A stretch of DNA of 64,000 nt, from the NCBI GenBank assembly GCA_910578935.1, contig CAJTSM010000009.1:1-64000 (forward strand). The letters are read 5' to 3'. The translations under genes were made by a program, and so were the position numbers. Positions 7,379-14,488 of this stretch are shown here, piece after piece. The first letter of the stretch is position 1. Each line of letters begins with the position of its first letter. This stretch comes from an uncultured Oscillibacter sp. (GTDB lineage: Bacteria > Bacillota > Clostridia > Oscillospirales > Oscillospiraceae). The notes under the pieces are model-generated. The model saw nothing but the letters and a program-made list of their open reading frames with translations. It was not told the DNA's origin and did no database searches.

Positions 7379-8137
7379 TCATCTTCTTTTCCCCAGCCGG
7401 ATGCACTCCAGGGTGTAGGTCACTTGGAGGACCCCCCAGACCAGGAGCAAGACAAAGGCGGGCAGGAGGCTGATTTTAAAAACCAGGCTCAAGATCACCA
7501 GCACCAGCCAGAGGCCCATGCAGAACCGGCCGGTGACCATGTAGGCCCGGTAGCAGGCCTGGCCGATCTGGCGGCGCTCGGACTCGTCGCAGCTGTCCAG
7601 CCACTTCTTCTGGAACTTGCTGTCGTAAACGCTGCCGTGTTTCTCCGGGTTCATCCGCCGCTCCAGGTCTACGGTCTTTTGCTGGGCAAAGATCACCAGG
7701 CCGCAGGACAGCAAAAACACGCCCACCGTGGCCAGAGCGCTGATGTCCCCGTCCAGCGCATAGATGCAGAAGGCGGCCAGGAAAAACAAATTCAGCAGAA
7801 GCTGAACCGCGCTGAAGAGCAGGACCCAGCTCAAGGTCATGTCGATGGACTCGGACGTTTCGTCCTCGTCCCCGCCGTCCCAGACGGCGAACTTCTTCGC
7901 GGCGGAGCGGTAAAGGAGAAAGCAGGTCCCCAGGGTCAGGACAGAGGTGACGGGAATGCCCCAGGGGGTAATGGCCGCCAGGACGGCGTTTATCCCCTCC
8001 GCCAGGGCGGCGGCCTCCAGGCCGAGCACTCGGGTGCAGCCAATGACAAAGCCCATCACGCCGCCGGCAAGCAGCGACCCCAGCATGGTCAGGGCAAATT
8101 TGGGCAGGGCCTTCCGGTTCTCGCTTTTCTCATTCAT
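7379..8137 (-). CDS. DUF3169 family membrane protein
   Basis: A 252-residue protein with about six membrane helices (near 15-33, 58-74, 104-126, 134-150, 200-217, 222-238) and a central cytoplasmic loop containing RRMNPEKHGSVYDSKFQKKW, typical of the DUF3169 family. Family members usually lie beside a short XRE regulator, as here, where the start overlaps the regulator gene by 8 bases. No biochemical role is known. It is likely controlled by the neighbouring regulator through the operators at 8364-8437. Confidence 0.8.
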   Translation of the reverse strand: MNEKSENRKALPKFALTMLGSLLAGGVMGFVIGCTRVLGLEAAALAEGINAVLAAITPWGIPVTSVLTLGTCFLLYRSAAKKFAVWDGGDEDETSESIDMTLSWVLLFSAVQLLLNLFFLAAFCIYALDGDISALATVGVFLLSCGLVIFAQQKTVDLERRMNPEKHGSVYDSKFQKKWLDSCDESERRQIGQACYRAYMVTGRFCMGLWLVLVILSLVFKISLLPAFVLLLVWGVLQVTYTLECIRLGKRR

Positions 8138-8345
8138 GGGATTCGTCCTCCTGATAGGTAAAAATGTCTTCGACCCGCACGCCGCAGATCTTCGCCAGCT
8201 TCAAAGCCAGCGTTACGGATGGGGAGTAATCCCCCCGCTCAATTTGGCTGATGGTCTGACGGGAGACTCCCGCAAGGCTTCCCAGCTCCTGCTGGTTCAC
8301 TCCCAGGCGGGCCCGGTGTTCCTTCAGCCGGTTCAACAAGGGCAT
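8130..8345 (-). CDS. XRE-family transcriptional regulator (HTH_3, minimal)
   Basis: A 71-residue Cro/CI-type helix-turn-helix protein: HRARLGVNQQELGSLAGVSR, then QTISQIERGDYSPSVTLALK. It is little more than a DNA-binding domain and should act as a dimer. GAGAGGAGG precedes the ATG by 9 bases. It is the first gene of a two-gene operon with DUF3169. The three inverted repeats directly upstream are very probably its own operators, implying autoregulation. Confidence 0.9.
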   Translation of the reverse strand: MPLLNRLKEHRARLGVNQQELGSLAGVSRQTISQIERGDYSPSVTLALKLAKICGVRVEDIFTYQEDESHE

Positions 8346-8363
8346 ACACTGGCCTCCTCTCTC

Positions 8364-8437
8364 TTGACAACTCCGGTTGTCGAATTGACAAGTATCCTTG
8401 TCAATTTTAGGATAGCACTGACAAGGAAAGTTGTCAA
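8364..8437. promoter_or_regulatory. Triple operator TTGACAA-N6-TTGTCAA upstream of the XRE/DUF3169 operon
   Basis: Three 20-base inverted repeats: 8364-8383 (one arm with a mismatch), 8385-8404 (perfect) and 8418-8437 (one mismatch). Centres are 21 and 33 bases apart, close to two and three helical turns, so three dimers would sit on the same face of the DNA. The half-site TTGACAA also contains a -35 sequence, so binding would block RNA polymerase. Assignment to the adjacent XRE protein is an inference. Confidence 0.75.
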
Positions 8438-8445
8438 GAGTAAAT

Positions 8446-8480
8446 TGAAAAAACCCTCCGAAATCATTCGGAGGGTTTTT
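8446..8480 (-). terminator. Intrinsic terminator after the AI-2E transporter gene
   Basis: ACCCTCCGAA pairs with TTCGGAGGGT around a 4-base loop, followed on the minus strand by TTTTTT. It is largely symmetric and separates the transporter gene from the XRE operators. Confidence 0.85.
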
Positions 8481-8484
8481 GCGC

Positions 8485-9633
8485 TCAGGGGTCCCGCCAT
8501 TTTTTCGCAGGGATGCTTCGGGCCCTCAGCCGGTCCTTGACGAAGTCCCGGAACAGGGCGTACAGCACGGAGCAGAGGGGAATGAAAAACAGCATTCCGG
8601 CGATACCCATCAGCTTGCCGCCCAAGGTCACAGCAGCCAGGACCCAGATGGAGGGCAGACCCACGGAGCCGCCCACCACGTGGGGGTAGATCAGGTTGCC
8701 CTCAATTTGCTGGAGCACCAGGAAGAGGACCACAAACCCCACCGCCTGCCAGGGGTTCATAACCGCGATGAGCAGGGCCCCCACCACGCAGCCGATGAAG
8801 GCCCCCACCACGGGGATCAGGGCCGTCAGGGCGATGAGGACTCCCACCAGCAGGGCATAGGGCATCCGGAATATGGTCATGGCCACCACAAATAATGTAC
8901 CCAGAATCACCGCCTCCACGCATTGGCCGGAGAGGAAGCTGGAGAAGGTGCGGTTCGAAAGGCGGAGCACCTCCAGGGTTTTGTCCGCCCAGGATTCGGG
9001 GAGGAGCGCATAGAGGACCTGACGGCCTTGGCGGGCCAGGCGCTCCTTCTGCATCAGCACATAGAAGGAGAAAATCAGGCCGATGACAAAGGTGCTGACC
9101 CCGCTGACTACCCCGGCCATGAGGACGCCGCCGGAGGACACCAGGCCGCCGCCCCAGTCCCGGACCAGGGAGACGGCCTTCTCCGACAAGGCCTTCCAGT
9201 CGAATTGCAGGTCCGCCGCCAGGGTTTCCAGCTGAGGGAGCCAGGTTTCCAGGGCCGCCAGCTGTTCCTGGACCCGCTGGATGGCGGCGGGGAGCTGGCC
9301 CGTGATGGAACGGACCGCATCCCCGACGCCGGGGCTGATGACACAGGCCGCCAGGGTCACTACGCCGCTCACGGCGGCCAACGTCAGAATCAGGGCCAGG
9401 GGCCGGCGAAAGGGCTTCCAGCGTTTCCCCTTGGGAAGGCAGGTTTCAACGGCCCGCATGGGGACATTCAGAATAAAGGCGATGGCTCCGCCCGCCAAGA
9501 AGGGGGACAGGATGCCCAGCACCCACCGAAGGGCCCCCGCCACGGCGGGGAGATCTTGCAGGGCGCAGAAGAAGGCCACGCCGCCGCAGACCACCAGCAG
9601 GCGCTGCTTGATTTGATCCCGGTTCCAATCCAT
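8485..9633 (-). CDS. AI-2E family transporter (YtvI/PerM type membrane protein)
   Basis: A 382-residue polytopic protein with paired helices at about 10-30 and 38-60, a large central extracytoplasmic loop (about 95-150), then helices to about 355. The C-terminal segment (LVGVLIALTALIPVVGAFIG, then a helix with QQIEGNLIYPHVVG) is the family's hallmark. Members export quorum signals or small ions; the substrate here is unknown. The start is 3 bases after the stop of the carbonic-anhydrase-like gene, with CGGAG in the preceding coding end, so the two are translationally linked. Confidence 0.88.
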   Translation of the reverse strand: MDWNRDQIKQRLLVVCGGVAFFCALQDLPAVAGALRWVLGILSPFLAGGAIAFILNVPMRAVETCLPKGKRWKPFRRPLALILTLAAVSGVVTLAACVISPGVGDAVRSITGQLPAAIQRVQEQLAALETWLPQLETLAADLQFDWKALSEKAVSLVRDWGGGLVSSGGVLMAGVVSGVSTFVIGLIFSFYVLMQKERLARQGRQVLYALLPESWADKTLEVLRLSNRTFSSFLSGQCVEAVILGTLFVVAMTIFRMPYALLVGVLIALTALIPVVGAFIGCVVGALLIAVMNPWQAVGFVVLFLVLQQIEGNLIYPHVVGGSVGLPSIWVLAAVTLGGKLMGIAGMLFFIPLCSVLYALFRDFVKDRLRARSIPAKKWRDP

Positions 9634-9636
9634 GGC

Positions 9637-10119
9637 TCAGCTCCGGCGGCAGGCTTCCGCCATCTTGAGGTAACCCTCGGCGGAGCGGCGGTTGGATTCA
9701 ATTTCCTCTTCCGTCAGGGGGCGGACCACCCTGGCGGGGCTCCCCAGGATCATGGACCCGGCGGGGGCGTCCATCTTTCCCGTGACCAGGGCCCCGGCGC
9801 CGACGATGCAGCCGTCCCCGATGTTCGCCCCGTTGAGGACGACGGCCCCCATGCCGATGAGGACGTTGTCCCCCACGGTGCAGCCGTGGACAATGGCCCC
9901 GTGGCCGATCGTGCAGCCCGCGCCCACGCGGGTTTCCTCGTGGAGAACGGCGCAGTCCTGGATGTTGGTGTTTTCCCCCACGGTAATGGCCCCGTCGTCT
10001 CCTCGGAGAACGGCGTTGTACCAGATGCTTACGCCTCTGCCCAACGTCACGTCGCCGCTGACCTTGGCCCCCTCGCAGATCAGGACATCGGGGGTTGTCT
10101 CTTTCAGTTTATAAGCCAT
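9637..10119 (-). CDS. Gamma-carbonic anhydrase family protein (left-handed beta-helix)
   Basis: A 160-residue hexapeptide-repeat protein of the YrdA/PaaY/Cam group, a trimer with zinc between subunits. The three metal-ligand histidines are visible: His60 (AVLHEE), His73 and His78 (GHGAIVHG). Repeats such as VGDNVLIGMGAVV continue to about residue 115 and a C-terminal helix follows. It may hydrate CO2, but many family members have no measured activity. ATG 10119 is preceded by AGAGGAAA. The gene is coupled to the AI-2E gene. The 220 bases upstream show no clear promoter. Confidence 0.88.
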   Translation of the reverse strand: MAYKLKETTPDVLICEGAKVSGDVTLGRGVSIWYNAVLRGDDGAITVGENTNIQDCAVLHEETRVGAGCTIGHGAIVHGCTVGDNVLIGMGAVVLNGANIGDGCIVGAGALVTGKMDAPAGSMILGSPARVVRPLTEEEIESNRRSAEGYLKMAEACRRS

Positions 10120-10345
10120 GGTGATTTCCTCTTTTCCGAATATGTGATTGGCCGGGTTTCTCCTCTTGCGGAAGGGCGGTTCCGGAGAAAAGGCCTGACC
10201 TGGAGGGCGGCTCCCCACAGGATGTTCCGCCGGCAGCAGGGGCTTGGGACCCTTCCGCTCCCTCTGGGATTGGATTGCGGAGCCCGGCCTCCTGAGCGGG
10301 CCATTTCCCCGGCCGGCTGGGCCCTGTTTTAAAAAAGGCGGGATG

Positions 10346-10472
10346 CCGGATGGAGGCAGATTTTTTCGTTGGACAAGGCGATTGGCCCCAGGAATCCCGG
10401 CGGGTTTCAAGTCCCATCAACGCGGCCCCGGCGGAAGAAGACGCGCCGGGACGGCGTTTTGCTTTTTTTACA
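10346..10472 (-). repeat. Dispersed 3'-end repeat, family B, copy 1
   Basis: About 125 bases beginning 5 bases after the aminopeptidase stop on the minus strand. It aligns with 46610-46738, which sits 7 bases after the hydrogenase stop on the same strand. Shared blocks include AAAACGCCG, CCGCGTTGA, CTTGAAA and CGCCTTG. Small stems sit at matching places with compensating changes (CGCCG/CGGCG here, CGCC/GGCG there; ACCCG/CGGGA here, AATCCG/CGGATT there), which suggests a selected RNA structure. The remaining bases, 10120-10345, show no recognisable feature. Confidence 0.6.
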
Positions 10473-10476
10473 GGGC

Positions 10477-11709
10477 CTAAAATTCAGGCGAGAAATTGCC
10501 GTCCACGAAAATCGGGACCTCTTTCCCCTCCCGGGTGGTTCCCATAATGGAGAGGTCCGCCGTGCCGATCATAAAGTCCACATGGGTAATGGAATCGTTG
10601 AGGCCCCGGGCCTTCAGCTCGTCCTTCGTCATCCGCTGACCCCCCTCCAGACAGGGATACGCCTCGCCGAAGGCGATGTGGCAGGCGGCGTTCTCATCAA
10701 AGAGAGTGTTGTAGAACAGAAGGCCCTGGTTGGAGATGGGGCTGTCGTAAGGCACCAGCGCCGCCTCTCCAAAATAGGCCGCGCCCTCGTCCACGGAGAC
10801 GGCGGCCTTCAGGGTTTCCTCTCCCTGCTCCGCGTGGACCTCCACAATTTTTCCCTCTCTCACGACAAAGTGGAATTTGTCAATGACGTTTCCGTCGTGA
10901 ACCAGGGGCAAAGAGGCGTATACCACGCCATTGGCTCCGGTCTTCAGGGGGGAGGTGAAAATTTCCTCCGTGGGGATATTGGCGATATAGCTCCGGCCGG
11001 ACAGGGTGCGATCCCCGCCGCTCTCCCAAATGTGGCCCTCAGGCAGCTCTACGGTCAAATCCGTGCCCAGGGAATTGGTATAGTGAAGGGACTTCAAACG
11101 CAGGGCGTTCAGCTTTTCCAGGCGGCGGTCCAGGGTGGCCAGGTGTTCCTGCCAGCGGTCCACGGCCTTGCCGTCCCCGGTGACACGGACGGCTTTGAAA
11201 ATCGCGTCCCAGAGGGAGGAGACGGCCTCTGCCTCCCCCTGGTCCGGAAACACCCGCACCGCCCAGGAGGGAATCGGGATGGAGGCGATGCACCAGGGGA
11301 AGCCGCCGCACATCTGGAGGCGGTCGAAATCCTTCAACGCTTTCCCGCTGGCCTGCTGGGCACGGATGATGCGCTGTCCGTCCACGCCCTTCAGGTTCTC
11401 CGGGTCCGCGGCGGAAATGGCGAGATAGGCCGCGCCCTCCAAGGCCTGATCGTTGAAGAAGTGCCGCCGCCAGAGGGGCACCGTGTCGAAAACCTCTTCG
11501 CCGGCGTGGAGGTACTTCATCCGGGTCATGGCGTCGTCGGTCCAATTCATGACCACTTCGCAGCAGCCGGCGTCATAAGCCTCCTGGGCGCAGAGGCGGG
11601 CAAAATAAGCGCACTCCACCGGGGAGGAGATCACCATCCGCTGGCCGGGATAGGGGTTCAGGCCCACCCGAACCAGAAGGCGGGCATATTCACGCAGTTT
11701 TTCTTCCAT
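10477..11709 (-). CDS. M29 family aminopeptidase (AmpS/PepS/AmpT type)
   Basis: A 410-residue cytoplasmic metallo-aminopeptidase. The metal-binding residues of the M29 family can be placed: Glu249 (NIPTEEIFTSP), Glu315 (GEAALVPYDSPIS), His344 (NAACHIAFG), His376 and Asp378 (ITHVDFMIG). The active-site Tyr is probably Y351 (GEAYP). It removes N-terminal residues from peptides and likely supports amino-acid fermentation. AAGGAAGGA lies 10 bases before the ATG. It appears to be a single-gene unit with its own sigma-A promoter and a repeat at its 3' end. Confidence 0.93.
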   Translation of the reverse strand: MEEKLREYARLLVRVGLNPYPGQRMVISSPVECAYFARLCAQEAYDAGCCEVVMNWTDDAMTRMKYLHAGEEVFDTVPLWRRHFFNDQALEGAAYLAISAADPENLKGVDGQRIIRAQQASGKALKDFDRLQMCGGFPWCIASIPIPSWAVRVFPDQGEAEAVSSLWDAIFKAVRVTGDGKAVDRWQEHLATLDRRLEKLNALRLKSLHYTNSLGTDLTVELPEGHIWESGGDRTLSGRSYIANIPTEEIFTSPLKTGANGVVYASLPLVHDGNVIDKFHFVVREGKIVEVHAEQGEETLKAAVSVDEGAAYFGEAALVPYDSPISNQGLLFYNTLFDENAACHIAFGEAYPCLEGGQRMTKDELKARGLNDSITHVDFMIGTADLSIMGTTREGKEVPIFVDGNFSPEF

Positions 11710-11753
11710 TTGCAGAGTCCTTCCTTTCCGTTCCTATGGAAATATTATGTGCG

Positions 11754-11782
11754 ATTATAGCGCGTTTTAACGGGGAAGTAAA
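11754..11782 (-). promoter_or_regulatory. Sigma-A promoter of the aminopeptidase gene
   Basis: On the minus strand: TTTACT (11782-11777), 17 bases, TATAAT (11759-11754). Transcription would start about 40 bases before the start codon. Confidence 0.6.
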
Positions 11783-11834
11783 GGCGGAAGGGGCGGGATT
11801 CAAAAATCGTTTACGAATTTTCCGTCAGAGGAAA

Positions 11835-12021
11835 CGGGAGAGGCTTCAGCCTCTCCCGTTCAGACTGTCAAAAAACATGGAAATCTGATTTTACGGGAAG
11901 GAAGGGTTTCCCGCGCTATTTCAATTATTCGATTTCAGGACTTTGAAAAAGTCCTGAAATCGTAAGCAGCTTGTCGAAAAGACTTTTCGACAAGCTGAAG
12001 GGAGAGGCTGAAGCCTCTCCC
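11835..12021 (-). repeat. Terminator-flanked hairpin repeat, family A, copy 1
   Basis: Downstream of the SLH gene in its sense direction. On the minus strand the order is AAAAA, hairpin 12021-12000 (GGGAGAGGCT/AGCCTCTCCC), element 11999-11859, and the same hairpin at 11858-11835 followed by TTT. The element contains two strong stems (AGCTTGTCGAAAAG/CTTTTCGACAAGCT and CGATTTCAGGACTTT/AAAGTCCTGAAATCG) and the family core GCGGGAAACCCTTCC. Compared with the copy at 51961, the segment between two AACCCTTCC repeats is missing, a deletion between direct repeats. Outside the promoter, 11710-11834 is empty. Confidence 0.72.
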
Positions 12022-12053
12022 TTTTTAATGCGGCTTTATGGCGCTCTCCGGCT

Positions 12054-14330
12054 CTACCGGATGAAGCGGTACAGATACACCGCGAAGTCCGCCCGGGTGG
12101 CGATGTTCTGCGGGTTCAAGCGGCCGTCGCCAATCCCGGTGACGATGCCCTGGTTGATGGCCCAGGACATGGGCGTCCGCGCATAGGGGGACAGGGAGCC
12201 GCTGTCACGGTAGAGGGCGAGATTTGCCGTGGGGGCCGCCAGGTTCATGCCGCGATAACCGGCGTAACGGTACAGCATGGCAATCATCTGCTGCGTGCTC
12301 AGGGGCGAGTAGGGATTGGTTCCATCGGTAATCCCGGCGCTCATAGCCCACTCGCGGGCGGCCCACATGTCGGCGGGCTGCGCCCCGGCCAGACGGGCCA
12401 GGACCATCCACAGCTCCTGGCGGGTGGTGGCGGCATAGGGGCGGAAAGAGCCGTCGAAATAACCGCTCATAATGCCGCCGTCACGGGCCCAGGCGATCTC
12501 GGAGGCCGCCCAGTGATTCTTGGAAACATCGCTGAAGACATAGCCGGAGGCGGGCGTAGAGGCGATGATGGGAAGCACCACCGCGAGATGCTCGTCGACC
12601 AGGCTCCGGCGGGGTACATTGCCCACGGGAACATAATATCCGCCGTATCCGTCGGAGACGTATCCGTAGGGCGTGCCGTTATCCGTGACCACAAAATCGC
12701 TGAATCCCGTCAAGGTGAAGCGGATTCTCCCGCCGTAAACCTCGGGGGTGATGACGGTGGGAACGTTGGAGTTGTGATAGTGCAGCACCTTGACATAGCC
12801 GGCGCTGATGTCGGAGGGCAGCGGCATCGAAACCACCACCGGGACATCCAGGCTGGAGGCGTTGTCCACCCCGGTCAGCGTCATGCTGAACTGATAGCCG
12901 TGGCCTGCGTAACGGCTCTGGGAGGGGCCGTCCACCACCAGGCGCACCGTGCTGCCCGTCCGGGAGGCGTTGAAGGCCGCGCCGGTGATCTGGACGCCGC
13001 CGCCGGAGCGGATGGCGCTGGGTACGTCGCTCCGGTCCGTGCTGACGCTGACGTCGACATTGTTGGCGGACTTCACCGCCCGCTCCAGCCTCTCAAAGCT
13101 CTCCAGGGCGGAGCTGCTGCTCATCAAATTGTTTTGCAGATTATTGTGGTTGCTGTTCCGCAGAATCCGGATAGCCTCAGCCGCGCTGTAGCGGCCCCCC
13201 ACCTGAGAGGCGTAGGGGATGCCGTAGGAGTTGGTGTCGGGAGTGTTGTTGGGGTAGTAGTGGCCGGGATACCAGTAGTCGTAGTCGTAATCGTGATCGT
13301 AGTAGCGGTTATACACCCGGGTGCTGTCATAGACGGCATGGTCGTCGTGGAGATAGACGGCGACGGTGTAATAGCTGTCGTTCAGATAGTGGGAAAAATC
13401 CACCGTGTAGCTGAAATAACCGGAGGAGGACCTGACGGGGCGCACGTCGGCGACACGCCGGTCGCTGTCCACGTAGATGTCAAACCCGGTGCCCTCCGGC
13501 ATGTTGGAGTACCAGGTCAAGGAGATGGAGTAGGTGTTCAGGTAGACGCTGGAGATGTCCACCGTGCCGGAGGGGGAGGGGACCGCCGGCCGCTCATAGC
13601 CGCAGGCCGCGCACTTGTTGTCCGAGCCAAAGCTGTGATTCTGCCGGACGCCGGCCGTCCCGCAGTCCGCGCAGGTATACTCATGCTGCGTGTCGTTGAC
13701 CAGCGTGAAGCCGGAGGCGGGAGCGGTATGGCCCTTGGCCTGAATCACCGTCTTCGCCAGCGTGATCTCATAGCCGCCGGCCGCGTCGGAGAAATATTTG
13801 CCGCAGGTGCAGGTGTAATACGCCTTGTTTCCGGCCGCAGTGCAGGTGGCATCCTTGGCCTCGACCAGCGTGAGCGCATGGGTATGAGGTGCGCCGGGAG
13901 TGGCGGGAGGTGTGGTGGGGGGCGTGGTGGTCCCGGTGTTCTGGCTCAAGCAGCCGGTTTTATGCGCAGCCGTGGCGGGACAACCCGTCTCCTTGGTACA
14001 AGTCTCAATACAGCCGGGCTTATGCGTATTGGCTGTGCAGGCCCCCTCGTTCGTGGCGGACTTGCAGGCCTCCGGGCACGCGTCGTCGTGGGTGGATGCG
14101 GGACAGCCCGACTGCTTCGTGCAGCCCGCCGCCGCGGCGCCGGCGTCCGCGGCAGAGGGGGGATTGACCGTGGAATCATCGGAGGGGGAATTGGCGGGAA
14201 CCGTGGAAACAGGGGTGGATTCCTCCGCCCCCGGCGGCTCCGGGAGCTCCTCCGCGGCGAAGGCGGCGGTGGGCAGCAGCGTGACGGCCATGACGAAAAC
14301 CAGGGCCAGAGACAACAGCTTCTTCTTCAT
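12054..14330 (-). CDS. SLH-domain surface protein with Cys-rich N-terminal region
   Basis: A 758-residue secreted protein. The signal peptide (MKKKLLSLALVFVMAVTLLP, ending AAFA) is followed by a Pro/Ser/Thr stretch, a Cys-rich part at about 60-130 with spaced GCPAxxxH units, and a CxC/CxxC region at about 150-250 of the sort repeated in clostridial surface proteins (HTHALTLVEAK motif). A beta-rich middle carries a Tyr/Asp/His-rich patch near residue 340. Three C-terminal SLH repeats (FSDVSKNHWAASEIAWA and following) should anchor it to wall polymers. ATG 14330 has AAGGAG about 10 bases upstream; an earlier in-frame ATG at 14348 lacks one. Its promoter is at 14402-14431. The ligand is unknown. 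Confidence 0.85.
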   Translation of the reverse strand: MKKKLLSLALVFVMAVTLLPTAAFAAEELPEPPGAEESTPVSTVPANSPSDDSTVNPPSAADAGAAAAGCTKQSGCPASTHDDACPEACKSATNEGACTANTHKPGCIETCTKETGCPATAAHKTGCLSQNTGTTTPPTTPPATPGAPHTHALTLVEAKDATCTAAGNKAYYTCTCGKYFSDAAGGYEITLAKTVIQAKGHTAPASGFTLVNDTQHEYTCADCGTAGVRQNHSFGSDNKCAACGYERPAVPSPSGTVDISSVYLNTYSISLTWYSNMPEGTGFDIYVDSDRRVADVRPVRSSSGYFSYTVDFSHYLNDSYYTVAVYLHDDHAVYDSTRVYNRYYDHDYDYDYWYPGHYYPNNTPDTNSYGIPYASQVGGRYSAAEAIRILRNSNHNNLQNNLMSSSSALESFERLERAVKSANNVDVSVSTDRSDVPSAIRSGGGVQITGAAFNASRTGSTVRLVVDGPSQSRYAGHGYQFSMTLTGVDNASSLDVPVVVSMPLPSDISAGYVKVLHYHNSNVPTVITPEVYGGRIRFTLTGFSDFVVTDNGTPYGYVSDGYGGYYVPVGNVPRRSLVDEHLAVVLPIIASTPASGYVFSDVSKNHWAASEIAWARDGGIMSGYFDGSFRPYAATTRQELWMVLARLAGAQPADMWAAREWAMSAGITDGTNPYSPLSTQQMIAMLYRYAGYRGMNLAAPTANLALYRDSGSLSPYARTPMSWAINQGIVTGIGDGRLNPQNIATRADFAVYLYRFIR

Positions 14331-14401
14331 AACAGTTCTCTCCTTCATTTTTTTCGCGCCGCCGGTTCGCTTCCGCCCGACTGCCGCGTTTATTCACTCC
14401 T

Positions 14402-14431
14402 ATTATATACCACAGTGTACAAAAATTACAA
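14402..14431 (-). promoter_or_regulatory. Sigma-A promoter of the SLH protein gene
   Basis: On the minus strand: TTGTAA (14431-14426), 18 bases, TATAAT (14407-14402), about 72 bases before the start codon. It sits between the addA stop and the SLH gene; no terminator for addA is evident. Confidence 0.6.
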
Positions 14432-14488
14432 GATGTATTTGCCGCATTTTGCCAGAATCTGTGGAAAACTTGTGGAAAACTTTTGTCC

